Source of the DNA: Xanthobacteraceae bacterium
GTDB lineage: Bacteria > Pseudomonadota > Alphaproteobacteria > Rhizobiales > Xanthobacteraceae
DNA length: 52,658 bases
NCBI GenBank assembly: GCA_029266425.1
Contig: JAQSWY010000033.1
Location: forward strand, 1-52,658
Reading direction: 5' to 3'
Shown in pieces: positions 8,091 through 17,699 of the stretch (position 1 is its first letter; each line of letters starts with the position of its first letter). The position numbers and the translations under genes were made by a program. The notes beneath the pieces are model-generated. The model was not told where the DNA came from and searched no databases. It was given only the letters and a program-made list of their open reading frames with translations.

Positions 8091-8424
8091 TACGCTCACC
8101 TCCTGATCTCGGATCAGGCTCGCCGAGCAATGGCCGTGCCACCCTGGCCGTGCCGCGGCGATATCGGATTTCATCGCACGCATGACGCGCGCCTCGACAA
8201 CCGGATTGCTGCGCTGCATCGAATTCCGGCGCGGCATGCTCAATCTTTGAGCGCACCTAACGTCGTTCGGTATTGAGCATTTTTCCCATAGAGGTATGGT
8301 TACCTAGCACACAATAACAATCCGGCTCGGCGACGCTTCGCCGGACCAGGAATTGAAACCTTCCGACCAGGCCGACCACGCGGCGAGCCGACTGCTCCTT
8401 GCCGCCGACCAGAGGGGATAACCA
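8091..8424. other. Divergent promoter region, no gene
   Basis: This spacer separates the minus-strand coxS-like gene from the plus-strand liv operon. A possible sigma-70-like promoter for the liv genes is TTGAGC, 16 bases, TATGGT around 8273-8300, and a short palindrome GGTATGGTTACC overlaps its -10 element. No regulator gene is nearby. The assignments are weak. Confidence 0.35.
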
Positions 8425-9651
8425 ATGCACGCGCATGATCTTCTCAGACCTTTCCACCTCGCCCGTACCGGCGCCATGGCATCGGCAGTGGCGGCTAGCG
8501 TCCTCCTCGCCGGGCCGGCGAGCGCGCAGGAGACCATCAAGATCGGCGCGCCGCTGGCGCTCACCGGCGGCCTCGCCGACGAGGGCCACAAGCAGGACGT
8601 GGTCTGGAAGATGTGGGTGGAGAAGGTCAATGCCGCCGGCGGGCTGAAGGTCGGCGACAAGATGATGAAGGTCGAGCTGATCGAATACGACTACCAGTCG
8701 GAGGGCCAGCGCGCGAGCCAGCTCGCCGAGAAGCTGATCAATGACGACAAGGTGCAGTTCCTGTTCTCGCCTTTCGGCTCCGGCCACACCAAGATCGTCG
8801 CCGGTGTCGGCGAGCGCTACCAGATCCCGACCATCGCCTGCGTCGCCTCCTCGGAATCCGTGTTCGACCAGACCTTCAAGCATCTGTTCGGCACGCTCTC
8901 GCCCAATGGCGGCATGACCGCCGCCATGGTGAAGTCGTTCAAGGAGAAGTTCCCGGCCACCAAGTCCATCGCCGTGCTTGGGCGCGACGACGTGTTTCCG
9001 AAGTCCATGGCCGAAGGCATCGCCAAGGCCGCCGAGGCGGGCGGGCTGACCGTCGCCTATAAGGAGCTCTACCCCGTCGGCACCATGGACCACTCGGCCG
9101 CGCTGTCCTCGATCAAGGCGGCCAAGCCCGACTGGATCTACATCACCGGCTACACCCAGGACCTGATCCTCGCCCGCAAGCAGATGAAGGATCTCGGCGT
9201 CACCGCGCCGATCGTGACCATGGTCACCGGCCCCGCCTATCGCGAGTTCACCGAGGGGCTCGGACCGCTGGCCGACGGCATCAGCTCGTCGAGCTGGTGG
9301 CACCATGCGACGAGCTATTCCGGCATCGGCGTGTGGCCGACCACGGCGGACTTCTATGCCGACTTCAAGGCGAAGGCGAAGGGCGATCCGGACTATGTGC
9401 ACGGCTCCTGCGCCGCCGCCGGCACGGTGATCCAGGATGCGCTGGCGCGCGCCGGTTCGCTCGACAAGGCGAAGGTGCGCGACGCCCTCGCCGCCACCGA
9501 CATCCAGACCTTCTACGGCCCGATCAAGTTCGGCCCCAATGGCATGAACCTGCCGCGCGAACTGCCGATCATCCAGGTGCAGAAGGGCGAGATCAAAGTC
9601 CTGGCGCCGGCCGCGATCAAGAACGCGGACATGATCGCGATGCCGAACTGA
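8425..9651 (+). CDS. Liv-type ABC transporter substrate-binding protein
   Basis: A 408-residue periplasmic binding protein of the branched-chain amino acid/amide family (Peripla_BP_6). The signal peptide runs to about residue 35, ending GPASAQE. The mature start ETIKIGAPLALTGGLADEG has the usual LivK layout. A GAGGGG lies 8 bases before the ATG. It heads a complete Liv-type system (two permeases and two ATPases downstream). Liv systems also import aromatic acids, amides and urea, and the catabolic genes that follow (PLP enzyme, CoA-transferase, LLM oxidoreductase) make a ligand other than leucine likely; that is inference. Confidence 0.92.
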   Translation: MHAHDLLRPFHLARTGAMASAVAASVLLAGPASAQETIKIGAPLALTGGLADEGHKQDVVWKMWVEKVNAAGGLKVGDKMMKVELIEYDYQSEGQRASQLAEKLINDDKVQFLFSPFGSGHTKIVAGVGERYQIPTIACVASSESVFDQTFKHLFGTLSPNGGMTAAMVKSFKEKFPATKSIAVLGRDDVFPKSMAEGIAKAAEAGGLTVAYKELYPVGTMDHSAALSSIKAAKPDWIYITGYTQDLILARKQMKDLGVTAPIVTMVTGPAYREFTEGLGPLADGISSSSWWHHATSYSGIGVWPTTADFYADFKAKAKGDPDYVHGSCAAAGTVIQDALARAGSLDKAKVRDALAATDIQTFYGPIKFGPNGMNLPRELPIIQVQKGEIKVLAPAAIKNADMIAMPN

Positions 9652-9732
9652 TTGGCCTTCCCGGACCGCCGTCGGGCGTGCTTCGTCCGTCGCCGACATC
9701 AGTGCATGCATCTCACAGTGCCTGACCCGAAA

Positions 9733-9847
9733 TTCCCTCTCCCCGACGGGGAGAGGTGGCCCGCGAAGCGGGTCGGTGAGGGGAAGCGCGATTGCGGAGC
9801 GTTGAAGACCCCTCACCCCAACCCTCTCCCCCTCGGGGAGAGGGAGA
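9733..9847. repeat. CCCTCTCCCC / GGGGAGAGGG hairpin repeat inside the liv operon
   Basis: Three inverted repeats in a row: CCCTCTCCCCGACGGGGAGAGG, whose 10-base arms flank a short loop, then GCCCGCGAAGCGGGTC, then CCCTCTCCCCCTCGGGGAGAGGG. This kind of element is widespread between genes in Hyphomicrobiales. It lies between the binding-protein gene and the first permease gene. Confidence 0.8.
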
Positions 9848-9916
9848 GAAGCCGACAGGACACCTCAAGTTCGAATTACGAGTCCGGAACCTGAAGACAT
9901 TCACGGCGGGACATTG

Positions 9917-10780
9917 ATGGCGGCCTATTCCCAGATCATCGCGAACGGATTGATGCTGGGCGCGCTCTATGCGTGCCTGGCGGTCGGCTTCTCGCTGGTC
10001 TGGGGCGTGCTCAACGTCATCAACATGCTCCACGGCTCCTTCATCATCCTCGGAGGCTATCTCACCTTCTTCGCCTGGCAGCTCTACGGCATCCATCCGG
10101 TGGTCATGCTGCCCATCGTGGCCTGCGCGCTGTTTCTCTTCGGCTTCGCGCTGCAAAGCGTCGCGATCAACCGCGTTGTGAACGCCCCGGTGCTCACCAC
10201 GCTGACGCTCACCTTCGGCCTCGACATGATCCTCTACAACGCCATGACCTACTGGTTTACGGCGACGCCGCGCCGCGTGACGCTCGACCTCGGCGCGGTA
10301 ACGCTCGGGCCGGTGGTGCTGCCGGTCGACCGGCTGATCGGCACCGCCCTGGCGCTGGTCATGACTCTGGCGCTCTATCTGGTTATGCGCAGCTCCAGCA
10401 TCGGCCGCGCCATCGTCGCGGTACGCATGGACCGCAGCGCTGCGGAACTGATGGGCATCCGCACCGAGCGCATCTACGCCATCACTTTCGGCATCGGCGC
10501 GCTGATGGCGGGGGCGGCCGGCGTGGTGTTCGCCATGGTGTTCCCGATCACCACCAATGTGACCGGCATCTATCTCGGCAAGGCGTTCGCGGTCTGCGTC
10601 ATTGGCGGCCTCGGCTCGGTGCCGGGGGCGCTGGTGGGCGGGCTGGTGCTGGGGCTGGTGGAGAGCTTCGCCGGCCACATGATCGGGCCGCAGAATGCGA
10701 TCACCGCCGGCTTCGTGCTGATGCTGATCCTGCTCCTCACGCGGCCGACCGGCCTCGTCGGCGTTCGAGGTTACGAATGA
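9917..10780 (+). CDS. Liv-type ABC transporter permease (LivH-like)
   Basis: Inner-membrane permease of 287 residues, mostly hydrophobic, with the LivH signature region GLMLGALYACLAVGFSLVWG at the N-terminus and NVINMLHGSF after it. The conserved segment AIVAVRMDRSAAELMGI faces the ATPases. A TTG precedes the ATG at 9917; the ATG is chosen. It is separated from the binding-protein gene by 265 bases that hold a hairpin repeat, and its stop overlaps the next start (ATGA), so livH and livM are translationally coupled. Confidence 0.92.
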   Translation: MAAYSQIIANGLMLGALYACLAVGFSLVWGVLNVINMLHGSFIILGGYLTFFAWQLYGIHPVVMLPIVACALFLFGFALQSVAINRVVNAPVLTTLTLTFGLDMILYNAMTYWFTATPRRVTLDLGAVTLGPVVLPVDRLIGTALALVMTLALYLVMRSSSIGRAIVAVRMDRSAAELMGIRTERIYAITFGIGALMAGAAGVVFAMVFPITTNVTGIYLGKAFAVCVIGGLGSVPGALVGGLVLGLVESFAGHMIGPQNAITAGFVLMLILLLTRPTGLVGVRGYE

Positions 10781-11736
10781 GTGCCAACCGCACGACCTAT
10801 GCCGCGCTCATCCTCGGCCTCCTCGTGCTGGCGACGACGCCGCTCTATGCCGACAATTACGTGGTGCGCACCGCCGCCATCGTCGCCATGTACGGCGCGC
10901 TGGCGACCTCGTGGAACTTCATCGGCGGCTTCACCGGCTATCCCTCGTTCTCCACCGCGGCATTCTACGGCCTCGGCTGCTATGTCGGGGCGCTGTGCCA
11001 GCGCGCGGGCGTGCCGCTCGTCGCCGCATGGCTGATCGCTATGCTGATGGTGGGCATCTTCGCGGCGCTGCTGGGCGGCATCATCTTGCGCCTGCGCGGC
11101 CATTACTTCGCCATCGGCTCGATCGCGGTGGTGGAGCTGTGCCGGCTGACCGCCTCGTCCTGGTCGAGCCTCACCGGCGGCGGCGACGGGCTCAATCTGC
11201 CGCTGATGGCCGCCTCCCCCGAGGCGCTGATGCGCTTCTACCTCTATGTGATGCTCACCATACTGGTCGCGAGCCTCGTCACCGCCATCATCGTCGAACG
11301 CTCGCGCCTCGGCTTCGGGCTGCGCTGCATCCAGCAGAACGAGGATGCCGCCGCCATGGTCGGGGTCGACACCACCGCCTACAAGATCGCCGCCTATGTG
11401 CTCTCGGCAGTGTTTTGCGCCGCGGCCGGTGCCGCCTATGCCTCCTGGACCGGCTATATCGATCCGACCGAATCCTTCCAGATCCTGATGACGGTGAAGG
11501 TGCCGGTCATGGCGATGCTCGGGGGTGCCGGCACGGTGGCGGGCCCGGCGCTGGGAGCCGCCGCCTTCGTGCTGCTCGAGGAAGTGTTCTGGGCGAACTT
11601 CATCGACTGGAACCGCGCCATCCTCGGCATCGTCATCGTGCTGCTCATCTTCTTCCTGCCCGGCGGCCTGCTCAGCATCGGGCTGCTGCGGTGGCGGCGG
11701 CCCCCGGCCCCGTCCTCCGAGGCGGCGCAGCCATGA
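10777..11736 (+). CDS. Liv-type ABC transporter permease (LivM-like)
   Basis: Second permease, 319 residues, polytopic. LivM-type features include GFTGYPSFSTAAFYGLGCY, a run seen in the family as G-x-x-S-x-G-x-A-x-F, and the cytoplasmic loop SRLGFGLRCIQQNEDAAAMVG that docks on the ATPases. It pairs with LivH to form the membrane channel. Both ends overlap neighbours by four bases (ATGA), which shows tight operon packing. The last 15 or so residues are Arg/Pro-rich and cytoplasmic. Confidence 0.92.
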   Translation: MSANRTTYAALILGLLVLATTPLYADNYVVRTAAIVAMYGALATSWNFIGGFTGYPSFSTAAFYGLGCYVGALCQRAGVPLVAAWLIAMLMVGIFAALLGGIILRLRGHYFAIGSIAVVELCRLTASSWSSLTGGGDGLNLPLMAASPEALMRFYLYVMLTILVASLVTAIIVERSRLGFGLRCIQQNEDAAAMVGVDTTAYKIAAYVLSAVFCAAAGAAYASWTGYIDPTESFQILMTVKVPVMAMLGGAGTVAGPALGAAAFVLLEEVFWANFIDWNRAILGIVIVLLIFFLPGGLLSIGLLRWRRPPAPSSEAAQP

Positions 11737-12524
11737 GCACGACGCCCATCCTCAAGCTCCACGGCCTGTCCAAGCATTTCGGCGGCATCAAAGCCGTGAA
11801 CGATGTCTCCTTCGAGTTGGCGCCCGGCGAGATCGTCGGCCTCATCGGCCCGAACGGCGCCGGCAAGACGACGCTGGTCAATATCGTCACCGGCCGGATG
11901 CCGCCGAGCAGCGGACGCATCGTCTTCGAAGGGCAGGACGTCACCACGCAGCGCGCCCACCAGGCGGCGCGGCGCGGTCTCTGCCGCACCTTCCAGATCG
12001 TCCAGCCGTTCCCGGCAATGACGGTACTGGAGAATGTCACGGCCGGCGCCCTGTTCGGCGCCGGTGCCGCCTCCCCCACCGAAGCGCGTGCGCAGGCGAT
12101 GGAGAGCCTCGCCTTCGTCGGCATTGCCGGGCTCGCCGGGCAACCGGCCGCCACGCTGACGCTGGCCGCCCGCAAGCGGCTGGAACTCGCCAAGAGCCTC
12201 GCCATGAAGCCCCGCGTGCTGATGCTCGACGAGGTGAATGCCGGGCTGAACAGCAACGAGATTGAGGGCGCAACCGCACTGATCCGGCGCATCGCCGAGC
12301 GCGGCGTCACCGTGCTCATCATCGAACACCTGATGAAGGTGGTGCTCTCGCTCTCGAAGCGCCTGCTGGTGCTGCATCATGGCCGGCTGATCGCCGACGG
12401 ACCGGCGGCCGAGATCGTCGCCGACGAGCGTGTGGTCGAGGCCTATCTCGGCCAGAAATTCGCGGCGCGCTTGAGACAGGCCCAGCATGGCGAGGCGCAA
12501 CTTGGCGAGGCGCAAAATGGCTGA
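11733..12524 (+). CDS. Liv-type ABC transporter ATP-binding protein (LivG-like)
   Basis: ATPase of 263 residues. Walker A is GPNGAGKTT, the Q-loop is TFQIVQPFPAMTV, Walker B is VLMLDEVNAGL and the switch His is in IIEHLMKVV. The ABC signature is unusual: where LSYGQ(Q/R) is expected the protein reads LTLAARKRLELAKSLA, a form known in some LivG paralogues for aromatic or amide substrates. The C-terminus carries a short repeated tail (QHGEAQLGEAQNG) produced by a 15-base tandem duplication that also spans the LivF start. Confidence 0.9.
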   Translation: MSTTPILKLHGLSKHFGGIKAVNDVSFELAPGEIVGLIGPNGAGKTTLVNIVTGRMPPSSGRIVFEGQDVTTQRAHQAARRGLCRTFQIVQPFPAMTVLENVTAGALFGAGAASPTEARAQAMESLAFVGIAGLAGQPAATLTLAARKRLELAKSLAMKPRVLMLDEVNAGLNSNEIEGATALIRRIAERGVTVLIIEHLMKVVLSLSKRLLVLHHGRLIADGPAAEIVADERVVEAYLGQKFAARLRQAQHGEAQLGEAQNG

Positions 12525-13233
12525 GCCGCTCCTCGCCATCGCCGGGCTCAGATCCGGGTACCGCGACGTGCAGGTGCTCTGGGGCCTCGACCTTGCTGTC
12601 AGGCAGGGCGAGATCGTCGCGCTGGTCGGCTCCAATGGCGCCGGCAAGACCACATTGCTGCGCACGATCTCCGGCCAGCTGACGCCGAACGCCGGCACCA
12701 TCCGGTTCAATGGCACGGAGATCGGCGGACGGGCGCCCGACACGGTGCTCTCCGCCGGCATCGCCCATGTGCCGGAAGGCCGGCGGCTGTTCCGCGGCCT
12801 GACCGTGCGCGACAACCTCCTGCTCGGCGCCTATCTGCGCACCGACAAGGCGGAGGTCGCCCGCGACCTCGACTGGGTGCTCGACCTGTTCCCGATCCTG
12901 CGCGACCGCCAGCGCCAGGACGCCACCACACTTTCCGGCGGCGAGCAGCAGATGTGTGCCATCGGCCGGGGCATCATGTCGCGTCCGCGCCTGCTGATGA
13001 TCGACGAGCTCTCGCTCGGCCTCGCGCCACGCATGGTCGAGCATCTCGGCGAGGCCCTGCTGGCGCTGAACGCCAAGGGCCAGACCATCCTGCTGGTCGA
13101 GCAGGACGTGCTGACCGCGCTCGAACTCTCGAACACCGCCTTCGTCATCGAGAACGGCCGGGTTGCGCGCTCCGGCCCGTCCGCCGAACTGGCCCGCGAC
13201 CCGAGCCTGAGCGATGCCTATCTGGCGATTTGA
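12517..13233 (+). CDS. Liv-type ABC transporter ATP-binding protein (LivF-like)
   Basis: ATPase of 238 residues, second of the pair. Walker A is GSNGAGKTT, the family motif is AGIAHVPEGRRLF, the signature is LSGGEQQM, Walker B is LLMIDELSLGL and the switch region is LLVEQD. It overlaps livG by 8 bases. Three possible starts, ATG 12487, TTG 12502 and ATG 12517, stand at the heads of successive 15-base repeat units; 12517 gives the family-like start MAEPLLAIAGL. Confidence 0.92.
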   Translation: MAEPLLAIAGLRSGYRDVQVLWGLDLAVRQGEIVALVGSNGAGKTTLLRTISGQLTPNAGTIRFNGTEIGGRAPDTVLSAGIAHVPEGRRLFRGLTVRDNLLLGAYLRTDKAEVARDLDWVLDLFPILRDRQRQDATTLSGGEQQMCAIGRGIMSRPRLLMIDELSLGLAPRMVEHLGEALLALNAKGQTILLVEQDVLTALELSNTAFVIENGRVARSGPSAELARDPSLSDAYLAI

Positions 13234-13256
13234 CGTGCATGCAAGGAAAGAAGATT

Positions 13257-13286
13257 TTGCCTCAATGGTTCTATTGTTAGTATGAT
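13257..13286 (+). promoter_or_regulatory. Possible sigma-70 promoter for the PLP enzyme/CoA-transferase genes
   Basis: TTGCCT (13257-13262), 18 bases, TATGAT (13281-13286), in an AT-richer stretch of the 122-base gap after livF and about 70 bases before the next start codon. If real, the catabolic genes can be expressed separately from the transporter. Confidence 0.4.
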
Positions 13287-13355
13287 AGGAAATGAGGCTT
13301 ATGGCTCGACCTCGCCGCGCTTCCGGTGGACCAGGGTGCGACTGACAGGGACCGC

Positions 13356-14852
<1,497 letters not shown>

Positions 14853-14860
14853 GGACACGC

Positions 14861-15820
14861 ATGACCGCCGTCACCCCCTATCTCGAGCTCAGGCAGGCGA
14901 CACGCGAGCGCGACCGCAGCTTGCGCGACAAGGTGATGTCGCTGGAGGAGGCGGCCAGGCTGGTCGGCAATGGCGAGCATCTGGCGCTTGGCGGCTGCAC
15001 CGCCTCGCGCACGCCGTTCGCGATGCTCTGGGCGCTGATCCGCAATGGCGCGAGCGATTTCACCGTCTCCCGCTCCATCATCTCCACCGAAGGCGACCTC
15101 ATCTACGCCTCGGGCCTTTCCGGCCACATCATCACCAGCTGGTTCAGCCAGGGCATCGTCTGGGGCGTCTCCAAGGTGATGCGCGCCTATACCGAGAGTG
15201 GGCGGGCGCGCTTCGAGGAATGGAGCCACATGGCGATGGGCCTGCGCTACCGCGCCGGCGCCATGGGCGTGCCGTTCATGCCGATGCGCTCCATGCTCGG
15301 CTCCGGCGTGCTCGACAGGACCGAGGGCGCCAAGACCATGGAATGCCCCTTCACCGGGGAGACGCTGCTGCTGGTGCCGGCGCTGAACCCGGACGTGGCG
15401 CTGATCCATGTGCAGCGCGCGGACTCCTTCGGCAATGCGCAGATCGACGGCCTCACCTTCATGGACATCGACATGGCGATGGCCGCCAAGCGGGTGATCC
15501 TGACCACCGAGCGCATCGTCTCCAACGAGCAGATCCGCCGGGCGCCGGACCAGACCAAGATCGGCTTCTTCACCGTCGATGCCGTGGTGGAAGTGCCGTT
15601 CGGCTCGGCGCCGCACGAATGCTACGGCCTTTATGAGCCGTTCTACGGCCATATGGACCTCTATGCCGGGATGACCGCAAAGGATCCCGATGCGGGCGCC
15701 AAGGCCTATCTCGAGCGCTTCTACCACGAGCCCAGGAACTGGGCCGACTATCTCGACCGCATCGGCATGGCCGAACTGCTCGATGCGCAGCGCCGCGGGA
15801 GCACCATCAATGACGATTGA
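14861..15820 (+). CDS. CoA-transferase family protein, subunit A
   Basis: A 319-residue alpha-type subunit of the family I CoA-transferase fold (glutaconate CoA-transferase/IpdA-like, COG1788 group). The glycine-rich N-terminal motif HLALGGCTASRTPFA and the conserved ALIHVQRADSFGNAQI are present. It overlaps the subunit B start by 11 bases, so the two are made in equal amounts. The fold serves both CoA transfer and, in IpdAB, hydrolytic ring opening, so the reaction is uncertain. Its place between a PLP enzyme and an LLM oxidoreductase points to degradation through CoA esters. Confidence 0.82.
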   Translation: MTAVTPYLELRQATRERDRSLRDKVMSLEEAARLVGNGEHLALGGCTASRTPFAMLWALIRNGASDFTVSRSIISTEGDLIYASGLSGHIITSWFSQGIVWGVSKVMRAYTESGRARFEEWSHMAMGLRYRAGAMGVPFMPMRSMLGSGVLDRTEGAKTMECPFTGETLLLVPALNPDVALIHVQRADSFGNAQIDGLTFMDIDMAMAAKRVILTTERIVSNEQIRRAPDQTKIGFFTVDAVVEVPFGSAPHECYGLYEPFYGHMDLYAGMTAKDPDAGAKAYLERFYHEPRNWADYLDRIGMAELLDAQRRGSTINDD

Positions 15821-16616
15821 GGCGATCGCCGCAGAGCCCGTTGACGCCGCCGCGCAGGCTGACTTCACCGCCTCGGAACTGCTGGCGGTAATGAGCGCGC
15901 GGCTCCTGAAGGACGGTCAGACCGTGTTCGCCGGGGTCGGCATCCCGCTTCTGGCGGCGATCCTCGCCCAGCGCACCCATGCGCCGGGGCTGACCATATT
16001 GTTCGAAGGCGGGGTGATCGGGCCGTACGTGGTGCCCGGCAGATTGCCGCCCTCCACCAATGAGCAGCGCTGCGCACGGCGCGCCAACATGCTTGTTTCG
16101 ATCACCGAGGTGCTGCTGCTCCTGCAGCGCGGCTATGTCGATGTCGGCTTCATGGGCGGCGCGCAGATCGACCGCTACGGCAATCTGAACTCCTCCTTCA
16201 TCGGCGATGCCGAAAAGCCGAAGATCCGCCTGCCCGGCACCGGCGGCGGCAACGACATTGCAAGCCTCGCCGACATGATCGTCGCGATGCGCCACGAGAA
16301 GCGCCGCTTCGTAGAGAAGGTGGATTTCATCACTAGCCCCGGCTTCCTCGATGGCGGGGAGAGCCGCGCCGCCTCCGGCCTGCCGGCGGGCGGCATGTTC
16401 CGCGTGGTGACCGATCTCGGCATTCTCGGCTTCGAGGCCGAGACCCGCGCCATGACGGTGCTGGCGCTGCATCCCGGCGTCACCGCGCAAGAGATCCAGG
16501 CCAATACCGGCTTCCCGCTTCCCGTTCCGCCTGGCGTTGCGGTGACCGAGCCGCCGACGCCTGCCGAGCTCGGCATATTGCGCGAGCTCGACCCGGAGCG
16601 GCTCTACACCGCATGA
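15810..16616 (+). CDS. CoA-transferase family protein, subunit B
   Basis: Beta-type subunit of 268 residues. Glu66 in LTILFEGGVIG stands where the catalytic Glu of family I CoA-transferases (SENG/ESG motif) is expected. Further family motifs are YVDVGFMGGAQIDRYGN and LPGTGGGNDIASLA. It begins inside the end of subunit A and ends 25 bases before the LLM oxidoreductase. Substrate unknown; glutaconate, 3-oxoacids and the steroid ring-opening substrate of IpdAB are all handled by relatives. Confidence 0.82.
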   Translation: MTIEAIAAEPVDAAAQADFTASELLAVMSARLLKDGQTVFAGVGIPLLAAILAQRTHAPGLTILFEGGVIGPYVVPGRLPPSTNEQRCARRANMLVSITEVLLLLQRGYVDVGFMGGAQIDRYGNLNSSFIGDAEKPKIRLPGTGGGNDIASLADMIVAMRHEKRRFVEKVDFITSPGFLDGGESRAASGLPAGGMFRVVTDLGILGFEAETRAMTVLALHPGVTAQEIQANTGFPLPVPPGVAVTEPPTPAELGILRELDPERLYTA

Positions 16617-16641
16617 GCCTGCCCCCTCAAAGGAGAGCCCG

Positions 16642-17586
16642 ATGACGACCCCGGCCTTCGGCGTTGCCATGCGCAATTTCACGCGCTTCCCGGAAATGCC
16701 GGATGCGAGGGCGCTGATCGACTATGGCGTGCGGATGGAGCAACTCGGCTTCGAGTCGCTCTGGGTCTGGGACCACATATTGCTCGGCACCGACCCGAAC
16801 TTCCCGATCATCGATTCCCTTTCCCTGCTCACCGCGGTCGCGGCGCGCACCACCACGATCAGGATCGGCACCGGCGTGCTCGTGCTGCCGCTGCGCAATC
16901 CGGTCACGCTCGCCAAGCAGCTCTCCTCGCTCGACCTCATCAGCAACGGTCGCTTGACGCTTGGCGCCGCGGTCGGCTGGTACAAGCGTGAGTTCGACGC
17001 CGTAGGCATTCCCTTCGAGCGCCGCGGCAAGATCATGGACCGCAACCTCGATATCATTCGCCGGCTATGGACCGAGGATTCGGTGACCGGCGAATGGGAC
17101 GAGTTGAACCTCCGCAATGCGGTGATGTTCCCCAAGCCCATCCAGAAACCGCATCCGCCGATCCTCATCGGCGGCTATGTCGATGTGGTTCTCAAGCGCG
17201 CCGCGACCAAGGGCGACGGCTGGCTCACCTATTTCTACACGCCGGAAGGCTTCAACGAAGCGTGGGCGAAGATCTCGGCCTATGCCGAGGAGGCCGGCCG
17301 CGATCCTGCCTCGCTTTACAGCCTCAACCAGTTGCCGATCTATGTCGGCAGCCGCGAGGAAGGCATGCCGAAAATGACCGAATGGCTGCACGCGGAGTGG
17401 GACCTCTCCAAGGGCAGCCTCTCCACCTTCGATAGCGCCATCGTCGGCACCCCGCAGGAATGCGCCGAGCAGATCGCCGCCCATATCGCCTGCGGGGTGA
17501 AGAAGATCGTCTTCGTGCCCTATCGCTACGAGGCCGAGCAGGTCGAGGCGCTGGCGCGGGACGTGCTGCCGCTGCTGCGGGGGTGA
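16642..17586 (+). CDS. LLM-class oxidoreductase, probably F420-dependent
   Basis: A 314-residue luciferase-like TIM-barrel protein. The run GTGVLVLPLRNPVTLAKQLSSLD, with its later GRLTLGAAVGWYKREFDAVG and FERRGKIMDRN, matches the group known from actinobacteria as probable F420-dependent oxidoreductases rather than the FMN-dependent monooxygenases. A good AAGGAGA precedes the ATG. It closes the liv/PLP/CoA-transferase run. A complete FO synthase gene lies in the same window, so F420 is plausibly available in this organism. FMN remains an alternative cofactor. Confidence 0.78.
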   Translation: MTTPAFGVAMRNFTRFPEMPDARALIDYGVRMEQLGFESLWVWDHILLGTDPNFPIIDSLSLLTAVAARTTTIRIGTGVLVLPLRNPVTLAKQLSSLDLISNGRLTLGAAVGWYKREFDAVGIPFERRGKIMDRNLDIIRRLWTEDSVTGEWDELNLRNAVMFPKPIQKPHPPILIGGYVDVVLKRAATKGDGWLTYFYTPEGFNEAWAKISAYAEEAGRDPASLYSLNQLPIYVGSREEGMPKMTEWLHAEWDLSKGSLSTFDSAIVGTPQECAEQIAAHIACGVKKIVFVPYRYEAEQVEALARDVLPLLRG

Positions 17587-17699
17587 GGCTCGGCCGCCCT
17601 ACTGCAAGCACGATCCGGCTTGCGCCATGATCTAGGGTTGTGCAAACTCAGAGTGCGTTCGGGTCTGCAACTCTGCGGCGCGCGGCCGGGGGCTGGGCA

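Noticed and set aside
8257..9816. Minus-strand open frame of 519 codons opposite livK
   Set aside because: Antisense shadow of the binding-protein gene, rich in His/Arg/Gly/Leu as expected for a reversed GC-rich frame; no recognisable domain.
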